The position numbers and the translations under genes are program-made. From Acidobacteriaceae bacterium (lineage in GTDB: Bacteria; Acidobacteriota; Terriglobia; Terriglobales; Acidobacteriaceae), in assembly GCA_030044455.1 (NCBI GenBank), contig JASHVU010000419.1, positions 1 through 5,442 of the forward strand: a stretch of 5,442 nt of DNA, given 5' to 3'. This document shows positions 1 through 5,442 of the stretch, one piece after another; the first letter of the stretch is position 1, and each line of letters starts with the position of its first letter. The notes under the pieces are model-generated. The model made no database searches, was not told the DNA's origin, and worked only from the letters and a program-made list of their open reading frames with translations.

Positions 1-1503
1 GGAGCCAACGCGAAATTCGTTGATTTTGACCGGGCTGGTGTTGCGTACCTTTTCGACCACGGTCTCGACTTGCTCTTTACCGCTCTCCGCGTTCGTCCAC
101 GACGCCTTGCCGACGAGATCGCCGTTGAAGGCTGCCGGGCCTGAAGTGACTCGAAAGACCGCATTGACACTCGCACCTGGCGCGACCGGCTGAGGGAAGG
201 TCTTCGAGTTCCCAGCAGCATCCGAAGCGACGGCGGTCCACTGCCCGGGCGACGCAATGCTTAAGGTAACGCCAGTTGCCGTAGCTCCCGTGCTGTTGGC
301 GAACGTCACGGCTATGTCCCGGGAGGATCCCGGAGTGAACGGCAGCGGTCCCGGCGCCGGGTTCGCCGATGCCGCGGGAGCCATGGCGAGCGGAGCCACA
401 CCGTATCTGGCGGCGACAATGTTGGCCTGCACAAGCTGGCCGGCGGCATTCGACGGAAACGTGCCGCCAGACGTCATCGCTCCTTCATAGAATGTGCCCT
501 GCGAGCCGTCGCTGTTGTCGCCGCCGTTGCCCAGCAGAATAGCCCCCTGCTTGCGCATGGGGTCATAAGTCAGGTTCACGCGCGGTCCATCGAACATAAG
601 CGACAGGGCGCCCTGTTGCGCATTGCCGCCCAGCGTTGTCCAGTGGTGCGGTTCCGCGTTGGCGATTGCGGTCACAAAGCGCCAGGGAATACTGGGAAGA
701 TTGGGGCAGCCTTTGGTGCCATCCTGGTTCACGCAACCGACAAGATTGTTCTCCTGATCGGTCATGATCCAGGGACCGGAACCCTTGCCGCTATACCAGG
801 GAGTGGCGTTGCCGAAGTAGAGGGTCTCCATGGTGCCGTTGTCGTCGTCGCGGCTGTCGATTTCGGCGTTGCCGTAATCGAAGCAACAGCCGTTGTTGAA
901 GTGCAGCCCGTTGATGACCCAGTACTGCCCCTCAGCTTGATCGTCGACAGCGGTGCCCTTCGGGTCGTCGTCGCGCATGCCCATGCCGGGTTCAATGAAA
1001 ACGCCGTAGGCCTTGTGGCCCATGATCGTAATCGGCGCCATGTCGGCAAGCGGAACATTGTCAAATCCGCCCATGGCCGGGCCGCTAAATCCGCCGCGTG
1101 GCGGTTGCGTAAGGTTGTTGCCTTTGCCTGATTGGTCGTAGATCGTGGTGATCCAGCAGTAGGTATTGGCGCAGAACTTGTCTTGCGCGGCCGCGTCGGC
1201 GTATCCGCCCGCGTCAGGAAAGGGCGACGCGCTGGGCTGGACGACGCCGATGTTCAAAGTCTTGCCGTCAGACTGGCGCACAACCTGGTAGAGCGGGCCG
1301 TTATAAGAGGCGTAGAGCGCACGCGTGGTGCTGTGGGCGGCCACACAGGGGTCGCCGGCTTCGGCGTAAATGTCGCACGGGCCCTGCGGTCTGGGCGGGG
1401 CAGATCTGGACCCCGGCCCGGTTGGTTGCGCAACCATCAAAGTGGTGGCCATCGACGCGAGCGCCACTACGAACATGAGTGCCGAATTGAATTTCGTCTT
1501 CAT
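1..1503 (-). CDS. GH54 alpha-L-arabinofuranosidase, secreted (3' end outside window)
   Basis: Predicted secreted enzyme that removes terminal alpha-L-arabinofuranose from arabinoxylan or arabinan. The window holds 501 codons from the ATG at 1501-1503, open to the left edge with no stop. Residues 1-25 form a signal peptide (basic MKTK, hydrophobic core, VAQ). Residues 41-370 match the GH54 (AbfB) catalytic domain: GPCDIY (C43), AAHSTTRALY, IYDQSG, the vicinal cysteine motif CCFDYGNAE (C206-C207), MTDQENN and GGDNSDG. By recalled alignment to Aspergillus kawachii AbfB, E251 corresponds to the nucleophile E221 and D329 to the acid/base D297; the spacing is 78 versus 76 residues. There is no CBM42 directly after it. 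Residues about 384-483 resemble a NEW3-type beta-sandwich (TPGSSRDIAVTF, VAPGASVNAVF), and the protein then continues with SPVKINEFRVGS, which could open a lamin-tail domain. The start is the only ATG in frame with a signal peptide; its ribosome site is weak (GGGG). It lies downstream of the CE15 gene on the same strand. The family call is firm; the tail domains are tentative. Confidence 0.93.
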   Translation of the reverse strand, partial: MKTKFNSALMFVVALASMATTLMVAQPTGPGSRSAPPRPQGPCDIYAEAGDPCVAAHSTTRALYASYNGPLYQVVRQSDGKTLNIGVVQPSASPFPDAGGYADAAAQDKFCANTYCWITTIYDQSGKGNNLTQPPRGGFSGPAMGGFDNVPLADMAPITIMGHKAYGVFIEPGMGMRDDDPKGTAVDDQAEGQYWVINGLHFNNGCCFDYGNAEIDSRDDDNGTMETLYFGNATPWYSGKGSGPWIMTDQENNLVGCVNQDGTKGCPNLPSIPWRFVTAIANAEPHHWTTLGGNAQQGALSLMFDGPRVNLTYDPMRKQGAILLGNGGDNSDGSQGTFYEGAMTSGGTFPSNAAGQLVQANIVAARYGVAPLAMAPAASANPAPGPLPFTPGSSRDIAVTFANSTGATATGVTLSIASPGQWTAVASDAAGNSKTFPQPVAPGASVNAVFRVTSGPAAFNGDLVGKASWTNAESGKEQVETVVEKVRNTSPVKINEFRVGS

Positions 1504-1718
1504 TTTGACCCCAATTTTCTTTGCCGGGTGAGTATATCGAATTATGCCGTCGGAAGAAAACGGTTTCCCAGAAATTCCGCAACAATTTTGCCCGAGTTTG
1601 AGAACTCTTGATGGCAGTCGATAACCGACCGCAACCGGATTCGTCGTCGCAAAGTGGCGACAGATGGATCCTTATTCTTTCAGGGCCACAAACTCTGCGC
1701 TACAGAATCTTGCCGGCT
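1504..1718. other. Spacer between CE15 and GH54 genes
   Basis: This 215-bp stretch lies between the stop of the CE15 gene and the start of the GH54 gene. The part next to GH54 is AT-richer and, read on the minus strand, contains TATACT about 25 bases before the ATG, which could be a -10 element, but no good -35 box sits at the right distance. A 5-bp stem with a 6-base loop (GTCGC / GCGAC, 1646-1661) is present, but no T run follows it on either strand, so I do not call a terminator. Whether GH54 has its own promoter cannot be decided from sequence alone. Confidence 0.4.
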
Positions 1719-3059
1719 TCATTTGCCGAGCCAAGTCTCAGCCCAGTCAATAAAGACAGGCCAATTCGGCATCGGTGTATGCCCCTCGTCGTGTTGCCGG
1801 AACGCCAGGGTTCCGCTGGTAAGCGGCGTCAGAATCGGTGGGAAGACCTCGGTTCCCAGTCCCCTGGCGCCAAGCAGACGATAGACCGGGTCGGCCCCCG
1901 CCGCGGCGAGAAACATCCCCTTGGCATCCACCCATCCATCGCCATTGGTTGCGCCGCCGCTGATAAACACCGGGCGTGGCGCACACATGGCAATGAGCTC
2001 ATTGGCGTCCACGGGAAGATCGTTGATAGTCAGCGGGCCATCGTACTTCATAAAATTGCCAGCCATCCAGTAAATCTCATCCGACGCAAGGTTGCCCTCG
2101 CCTTCTCCCCAGATGTGGCGATAAAGCTTGGCGCCGCCTTCGCCCGAAGAGCTGATATATCCAATGGCGAACCGCGTGTCGTACGCCATCGCGACCAACG
2201 ATGCCTTGCCGTAACGAGAGTGTCCGGTAATACCGACGCGCTTTGCATCCACATCCTTATCGGTCTCAAAATAATCGAGGACGCGGCTCGCACCCCAGGC
2301 CCATGCTCGAAGTGTGCCCCAGTCGTCGGGCGAGCGAGGCTGTCCCTTGTTGACCAGGCCGATGATCCCCACCGTTGTGCTCGAGCCGTCATCGGGCTGC
2401 ACGCTGGTGGGAATGTAGCTGGCGTACCCCCACCCACGCGCCAGCACCTGCTGCTGCCAGGTCGGGCCTTTGGGCCTTGGCATATTCGGAAATCTCTTCA
2501 TCAACATCGCCATCACTTGCGGATCAAGATCCATCTCGATGATGACGGGCACCGGACCCTTGACGTTGGCTGGCGTTGAAAGTGTGACATCGATGTTTAG
2601 CTCGATCGCCGGACAAGCTGAGTTATCGACATGGCCGACCAGTTTCTTCATAAGCACTGGCACATCGCCGTTCAGTTCGCGCGCAACGCTTACAACCCGC
2701 CAATGAACAGCCGGAACATCGCGGGGTACTTTACCCAGCACGTCCTCACTGAACGCGGCCTCAATCTGCGGGCGGCGTTTCGTCCACCACATCTTCGCTG
2801 TCGTCACAGGCTTGCCGTTATCGAGCACCAGCGGATCGGGCACTTTCGAAAACGGGCCTGCCTTCGCGTCATCGTAGTTGGCCGGGTTCGGACCGTTCGG
2901 ATTTCCTGAAAAGCCGGGACGTATCGACTGAATGTGGAGCAAATCCATCATCTGCTGCCGCGCCTGAAGCGCGGTCATCTTGACCGGGGTGCACTGCGCA
3001 GTTGCCATCGGCGAAAGTAAAAGAGGAAATATAGCCAGTAACAGTCTTTTCGCAAACAT
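1719..3059 (-). CDS. CE15 4-O-methyl-glucuronoyl methylesterase, secreted
   Basis: Predicted secreted serine esterase of 446 residues that would hydrolyse the ester between 4-O-methyl-D-glucuronic acid of glucuronoxylan and lignin alcohols. A signal peptide covers residues 1 to about 22 (MFAKRLLLAIFPLLL, then ATAQ). An alpha/beta-hydrolase domain follows. The nucleophile elbow is GHSRYGK with S281 and the adjacent R282 that CE15 enzymes use in the oxyanion hole; the fungal GCSRxGK cysteine is His here, as in many bacterial members. The catalytic His is H427 in DEGHTPMPNW. In SSSGEGGAK the residue aligned with the canonical fungal Glu is Ser (about S304). The acid may instead come from D374 or D378 in NGDGWVDAKG, or from E307. 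The start at 3057-3059 was preferred to one 16 codons upstream because it begins the signal peptide directly and has GGAGAA eight bases before it. Length is normal for the family. It precedes GH54 on the same strand and is separated from GH76 by an IS. The general family is confident; a related acetylxylan-esterase-like annotation is the main alternative. Confidence 0.9.
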   Translation of the reverse strand: MFAKRLLLAIFPLLLSPMATAQCTPVKMTALQARQQMMDLLHIQSIRPGFSGNPNGPNPANYDDAKAGPFSKVPDPLVLDNGKPVTTAKMWWTKRRPQIEAAFSEDVLGKVPRDVPAVHWRVVSVARELNGDVPVLMKKLVGHVDNSACPAIELNIDVTLSTPANVKGPVPVIIEMDLDPQVMAMLMKRFPNMPRPKGPTWQQQVLARGWGYASYIPTSVQPDDGSSTTVGIIGLVNKGQPRSPDDWGTLRAWAWGASRVLDYFETDKDVDAKRVGITGHSRYGKASLVAMAYDTRFAIGYISSSGEGGAKLYRHIWGEGEGNLASDEIYWMAGNFMKYDGPLTINDLPVDANELIAMCAPRPVFISGGATNGDGWVDAKGMFLAAAGADPVYRLLGARGLGTEVFPPILTPLTSGTLAFRQHDEGHTPMPNWPVFIDWAETWLGK

Positions 3060-3067
3060 AGGTTGAG

Positions 3068-3073
3068 TTCTCC
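3068..3073 (-). promoter_or_regulatory. Ribosome binding site of the CE15 gene
   Basis: Read on the minus strand this is GGAGAA, ending eight bases before the ATG at 3057-3059. It decides the start: the longer reading frame would begin at 3107 and add 16 residues (MIYDSYPSSF...) in front of an otherwise well-formed signal peptide. Confidence 0.7.
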
Positions 3074-3149
3074 GGTGAAAGCTTGACGGATAGGAATCAT
3101 AAATCATAACGTCGCGAACGCAGCCTGGCGGAATTTTCCACTACTCGCT

Positions 3150-3160
3150 CGACCAGGTCG
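3150..3160. repeat. 11-bp palindrome upstream of CE15 (possible operator)
   Basis: CGACCAGGTCG is a perfect inverted repeat with 5-bp arms around one central base. It lies about 90 bases upstream of the CE15 start, just before the left end of the IS. A similar palindrome, CGACTCAGTCG, occurs upstream of the GH76 start at 5255-5265. The one-base centre excludes an RNA hairpin but suits a dimeric DNA-binding regulator. Short palindromes also arise by chance, so this is only a candidate. Confidence 0.25.
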
Positions 3161-3175
3161 TCGGAGCTCTCCTCC

Positions 3176-3177
3176 TA
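3176..3177. repeat. Target-site duplication, left copy (TA, or CTAG)
   Basis: TA directly outside the left terminal inverted repeat; the matching TA is at 4076-4077. Because both copies sit within CTAG (3175-3178 and 4075-4078), and CTAG is palindromic, the duplication could equally be the 4-bp CTAG used by some IS5-family members, which would shorten the element by one base at each end. Confidence 0.6.
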
Positions 3178-3191
3178 GAGCCTGTTATTAA
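3178..3191 (+). repeat. IS left terminal inverted repeat
   Basis: GAGCCTGTTATTAA, an exact inverted match to 4062-4075. Beyond the fourteenth base the two ends diverge (left CTTTGTTC, right inward TTTCCGGC). Confidence 0.9.
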
Positions 3192-3252
3192 CTTTGTTCA
3201 TTTGTTTTCTTTTGGATGAGGGATAGCAATCAATCGAATCCATGCTGGCAGC

Positions 3253-4065
3253 ATGGAGAAGCGACGACGAAGCGGCTATCCCAGTGATGTGAGCGATGAG
3301 GAATGGGCGTTTGTCGCACCCTACCTCACGTTGTGTAAAGAAGATGCCGAGCAGCGGGATTAGCCGCTGCGGACGGTCTTTAACGCAGTGCGTTAGGTGG
3401 TGCGCAGCGGTATTGCGTGGCGTATGATGCCCAACGATCTGCCGCCGTGGAATGTGGTCTATCAACAGATGCGGCGCTGGATGGATGCGGGTTGTTTCGA
3501 GATGGTGGTCGAAGACCTGCGCATGCTGCTGCGCGAGTTTGCCGGGCGTGCAGCGCAACCGACGGCCATGGTTCTCGACAGTCGCACCTTGCAATCGACG
3601 CCGGAATCGGGCGCGTGGGCCGGCTACGACGGGGCCAAGCGGCGCAAAGGATCGAAGGTGCACGCGGGTGTTGATACGTTGGGCCGCTTGCTGGCCCTGC
3701 ACGTGACGGCGGCCAACGAGCAGGATCGCGAACAGGTGGGCGAGCTGGCTCGCCAGGTGCAGGAGGTAACTGGAGAGCACGTCGAATTGGCTTTTGTGGA
3801 CCAAGGATGCACGGGCGAAAACGCCGCAGTGGCCGCCGCCGAGCATGGCACTCAGTTGGAAGTCGTCAAGCATTCCGAGGCCAAACGAGGATTCGTGCTG
3901 CTGCCGCGCCGCTGGGTGGTGGAGCGTAGCTTTGCCTGGGCTGCGCGCTTCCGCCGCTTGGCCCACGACTATGAGCGACTGGCAAAAACCTTGGCCGCTT
4001 TTCATTTCCTCGCCTTCGCTTGCATCATGCTCGCCAACCTCTTCCGCCTGCTCGCCGGAAATTAA
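3253..4065 (+). pseudogene. IS5-family DDE transposase interrupted by two in-frame TAG codons
   Basis: The frame starts at ATG 3253 (MEKRRRSGYPSDVSDEEW) and ends with TAA at 4063-4065 inside the right inverted repeat, 271 codons in all, the usual size for a one-piece IS427-group transposase. It is broken by TAG at 3361-3363 (after EDAEQRD) and TAG at 3394-3396 (after TVFNAVR), with family-like sequence before, between and after them. The second lies where relatives often have Trp or Tyr in R-W/Y-VVR-G. The catalytic triad remains: D at 3577 (VLDSRTLQ), D at 3799 (FVDQGCTGE) and E at 3922 (WVVERSF). There is no frameshift, since all three parts share one frame. A GTG at 3397 directly after the second TAG could restart a 222-residue protein that has the DDE core but lacks the N-terminal helix-turn-helix-like part. 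The most likely reading is a recently inactivated copy; readthrough of TAG is the alternative. Confidence 0.85.
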
Positions 4066-4075
4066 TAACAGGCTC
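4062..4075 (-). repeat. IS right terminal inverted repeat
   Basis: The reverse complement is GAGCCTGTTATTAA, identical to the left end. The transposase TAA codon at 4063-4065 lies inside it, a common economy in small IS elements. Confidence 0.9.
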
Positions 4076-4077
4076 TA
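4076..4077. repeat. Target-site duplication, right copy (TA, or CTAG)
   Basis: TA directly outside the right inverted repeat, matching 3176-3177. It lies four bases before the reverse-complemented stop codon of GH76 (4082-4084). Confidence 0.6.
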
Positions 4078-4081
4078 GCCG

Positions 4082-5194
4082 TCAGCGCGCCTCAACTGAA
4101 GCAGCAGAAACAAGCGCGTCATCGCCGGAACTTTGCGTGCTGGCATTGATCTTTCCCCAGGGAGCAGCCCAGATCACCCCAATGCCATAATCCGCTTGGC
4201 GCATCCCGCTCCAGATGCTGTCGGCGTTGGTGAGGATGAACCTGACGAATTGCGGTGAAGGCGCAACCCTCGAGAGTTTCGTCAGATTGCGCACGAAGAT
4301 TCCCTTGAACTGCGTTCCGTCGCTGCCGCAATCCGGCTCGCAGGAATCATGAAGGATGCCATGCGCGTCGACCAGGGTCGGATTCGCCAACGTAGCTGCC
4401 GCAATGTCATCAGCGTCTTCCAACAAGGCTCTTTCATGAGTCTGGCTGTAAAGCTCTGCAAGCCCGCCCAGGATGACGCCCTGATTATAGCTCCATGTGG
4501 TTTGGTGATTGTTCACGCACCTGGCATCAAGTCCGTCATTAATTTGATGACTGGAATTGATCAAGCCCGTGTGCAAAAACCACTGCCATTCGCGCCGCGC
4601 CCAATCGAGGTACTGTGCTCTTAGCTCGCTATTGCTGGCTCGCGCGGCCAAATCGGCGGCAACGGAAAGAAAGAGCTCGTTGGCAATGGCGTTCTTGTAT
4701 TTTCGATCCTTACTCCACCAGATTCCGCCAGAACAAGTGTCATCCCATCCTTTGGTCATGTCATCGAAGATCGATGCAGCCATCTGCAGATAACGATGTT
4801 GATGAGTCAGGTCGTACACGTCGATCCATGCGAGCGCCCACCATCCTTCATCATCGTAGAAACGGTTAAGGAAGCCGGGACCCTTGTGTTGAGCCGCGGA
4901 GAAGACCTCGGGGAACACCCCTTCGTACTGCTTGTCAGTGGTTACACGAGAGTAGTCCGCAAGCGTAGTGATCGAGTTTGCTGAGTTCCACCAACCTGTA
5001 GTGGAGTAGAGACCGGTGGCAGGGTCAAACCACGATTGCAGGCGCTCGACACCAAGCGCTGCTCTTTGCCGATAAGAGGTGGTCGCCCTGGAAGATGAAT
5101 TGCTTGTTTGCGCCCAGTCTCGGCAGGAACCTCCTACGAACAGGACGACAAGCCAGCATAGGAATCGGAATCCGCGACTCCAACCAGGATGCAT
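4082..5194 (-). CDS. GH76 endo-alpha-1,6-mannanase, secreted
   Basis: Predicted secreted endo-acting enzyme of 370 residues that cuts the alpha-1,6-mannan backbone of yeast and fungal cell-wall mannan. It starts with a signal sequence (MHPGWSRG, then the hydrophobic stretch FLCWLVVLFVGG; cleavage is plausible near DWAQ, and the Cys at 24 does not sit in a good lipobox). The rest is a single (alpha/alpha)6-barrel domain with GH76 hallmarks: FYDDEGWWALAWIDVYDLT, IFDDMTKGWDDTCSGGIWWSKDRKYKNAIANELF, and TTWSYNQGVILGGLAELY. The Asp pair D114-D115 in YDDEGWW most likely corresponds to the catalytic Asp-Asp pair of the family; D144-D145 and D151-D152 form further pairs. The C-terminus (STQSSGDDALVSA) looks natural, so the IS six bases downstream has not truncated it. 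The start at 5192-5194 was chosen over one 15 codons upstream because GAGGAG lies eight bases before it. It follows GH92 by 80 bp on the same strand and is probably co-transcribed with it. No carbohydrate-binding module is present. Confidence 0.92.
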   Translation of the reverse strand: MHPGWSRGFRFLCWLVVLFVGGSCRDWAQTSNSSSRATTSYRQRAALGVERLQSWFDPATGLYSTTGWWNSANSITTLADYSRVTTDKQYEGVFPEVFSAAQHKGPGFLNRFYDDEGWWALAWIDVYDLTHQHRYLQMAASIFDDMTKGWDDTCSGGIWWSKDRKYKNAIANELFLSVAADLAARASNSELRAQYLDWARREWQWFLHTGLINSSHQINDGLDARCVNNHQTTWSYNQGVILGGLAELYSQTHERALLEDADDIAAATLANPTLVDAHGILHDSCEPDCGSDGTQFKGIFVRNLTKLSRVAPSPQFVRFILTNADSIWSGMRQADYGIGVIWAAPWGKINASTQSSGDDALVSAASVEAR

Positions 5195-5202
5195 CGATTC
5201 GT

Positions 5203-5208
5203 CTCCTC
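5203..5208 (-). promoter_or_regulatory. Ribosome binding site of the GH76 gene
   Basis: GAGGAG on the minus strand, eight bases before the ATG at 5192-5194. This strong site decides the start over the upstream in-frame ATG at 5237-5239, whose extra residues (MAQQWLLSRIRGDES) would separate the start from the signal peptide. Confidence 0.8.
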
Positions 5209-5254
5209 GAATCCTCGAAAGCAGCCACTGTTGAGCCACCGACGCGCTCCGCTA

Positions 5255-5265
5255 CGACTCAGTCG
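5255..5265. repeat. 11-bp palindrome upstream of GH76 (possible operator)
   Basis: CGACTCAGTCG has perfect 5-bp arms around one central base, in the 80-bp GH92-GH76 spacer, 60 bases before the GH76 start. It shares the form CGACYNRGTCG with the palindrome at 3150-3160 upstream of CE15. The function is unknown and chance occurrence is possible. Confidence 0.25.
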
Positions 5266-5274
5266 GGAGTTTCA

Positions 5275-5442
5275 TTATTCGTGGTCAGACATCGACGGCG
5301 GAGCGGCATCTGGGCTGGCGCCCCAACTGCGGTTCGGCTGCGGGCCCATGGTAATCACCAGCCGGCCTCCTTCAGCGACATCCGCATGATCGAACCAAGG
5401 CTTGTTCCATGGCTTTCCATTCAAACTAGCGGACTGAATGTA
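5275..5442 (-). CDS. GH92 exo-alpha-mannosidase, C-terminal end only
   Basis: The last 55 codons of a gene entering from the right edge, ending with TAA at 5275-5277. The visible residues, YIQSASLNGKPWNKPWF, then HADVAEGGRLVITMGPQPN, and finally SWGASPDAAPPSMSDHE, match the characteristic C-terminus of GH92 proteins (pattern YIqsatLNGk, then a GGxLxxxMGpxPN strand and an APPSMS end). GH92 enzymes are calcium-dependent exo-alpha-mannosidases, usually 700-800 residues and secreted. They trim alpha-1,2 and alpha-1,3 (in some members other) mannose side chains from yeast mannan or N-glycans. The neighbouring GH76 supports a mannan role. The catalytic acids and the calcium site lie outside the window, so linkage specificity cannot be judged. 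Confidence 0.85.
   Translation of the reverse strand, partial: YIQSASLNGKPWNKPWFDHADVAEGGRLVITMGPQPNRSWGASPDAAPPSMSDHE

Larger units (their letters stand above)
3178..4075 (+). mobile_element. IS5-family insertion sequence (IS427-like), 898 bp
   Basis: A complete element by its ends: perfect 14-bp terminal inverted repeats GAGCCTGTTATTAA, flanked by TA (or CTAG), and one transposase frame filling nearly all of the interior on the plus strand. The length, the GAGCCTG ends and the transposase motifs (SRTLQSTPESG, GYDGAKRRKGSKVH, VDQGCTGE, RRWVVERSFAW) fit the IS5 family, IS427 group, from memory of the family. It is inserted between the GH76 and CE15 genes, in the opposite orientation to both. 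Its right boundary is only six bases from the GH76 stop codon, so GH76 appears undamaged. Removing the element and one target copy leaves a 122-bp GH76-CE15 spacer. The transposase frame carries two TAG codons, so autonomous movement is doubtful. Confidence 0.92.

Noticed and set aside
1301..1585. Minus-strand open frame starting upstream of GH54
   Set aside because: It overlaps the GH54 signal peptide and N-terminus in another frame and has no plausible protein features.
1646..1661. Possible terminator hairpin between CE15 and GH54
   Set aside because: Only a 5-bp stem, with no T run on either strand.
616..2579. Three consecutive plus-strand open frames (616-1131, 1132-1611, 1608-2579)
   Set aside because: They run opposite the GH54 and CE15 genes, which have clear family motifs and signal peptides. 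The plus-strand products show no known domain and cross the gene boundaries.
3060..3107. Longer start for the CE15 protein (16 extra residues)
   Set aside because: The extra residues are polar and precede a complete signal peptide. The ATG at 3057-3059 has its own ribosome site at a good distance.
3083..3111. Plus-strand TTGACG followed by ATAACG as a promoter reading into the IS
   Set aside because: The -35 match is fair but the -10 match is poor, and the nearest plus-strand gene is a broken transposase 140 bases away behind the IS end.
3175..4005. Long open frame of 276 codons antisense to the transposase
   Set aside because: It lies opposite the transposase, its product is rich in His, Arg and Ala with no recognisable motif, and it begins inside the element and ends in its repeat. 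It is a shadow of the GC-rich transposase codons.
4082..4120. Truncation of the GH76 C-terminus by the IS
   Set aside because: The stop codon lies outside the element and its target copy, and the C-terminal residues match a normal family end.

Overview
This window looks like part of a bacterial carbohydrate-degradation locus. All protein-coding genes except one transposase remnant lie on the minus strand and read from right to left: GH92 alpha-mannosidase (only its C-terminal end is present), GH76 endo-alpha-1,6-mannanase, an insertion sequence, CE15 glucuronoyl esterase, and GH54 alpha-L-arabinofuranosidase (its C-terminal end runs off the left edge). The DNA is fairly GC-rich, and the combination of secreted fungal-type and plant-type polysaccharidases suggests a soil or plant-litter bacterium. 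An acidobacterium (Terriglobia-like) is my best guess. That is an inference from gene content, since there is no rRNA or other phylogenetic marker here.

Layout: 1-1503 (-) GH54 with signal peptide, complete catalytic domain and the start of a non-catalytic tail; 1504-1718 spacer; 1719-3059 (-) CE15 esterase with signal peptide; 3060-3177 leader of the esterase gene; 3178-4075 an 898-bp IS5-family (IS427-like) element whose plus-strand transposase frame has two in-frame TAG codons; 4082-5194 (-) GH76; 5195-5274 spacer; 5275-5442 (-) end of GH92. There are no tRNA, rRNA or CRISPR features and no convincing terminator.

How the genes fit together: GH92 (exo-alpha-mannosidase) and GH76 (endo-alpha-1,6-mannanase) are the classical pair for debranching and cutting yeast/fungal alpha-mannan. 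CE15 and GH54 instead act on glucuronoarabinoxylan: the first cuts ester links between 4-O-methyl-glucuronic acid and lignin alcohols, the second removes arabinofuranose side chains. The cluster therefore appears to target two materials, fungal cell wall and lignified hemicellulose, which occur together in decaying plant matter. The genes share a strand and have short spacers (80 bp, an inferred 122 bp before the IS inserted, and 215 bp), so they may once have been one transcription unit. The IS now separates the mannan pair from the xylan pair.

Most noteworthy: the two amber codons in an otherwise intact DDE transposase; the CE15 esterase whose canonical catalytic Glu position appears to be Ser; a GH54, a mainly fungal family, that has a NEW3-like domain where the fungal CBM42 would be; and two similar 11-bp palindromes (CGACYNRGTCG) upstream of the CE15 and GH76 genes. 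I did not find a clearly new type of system.
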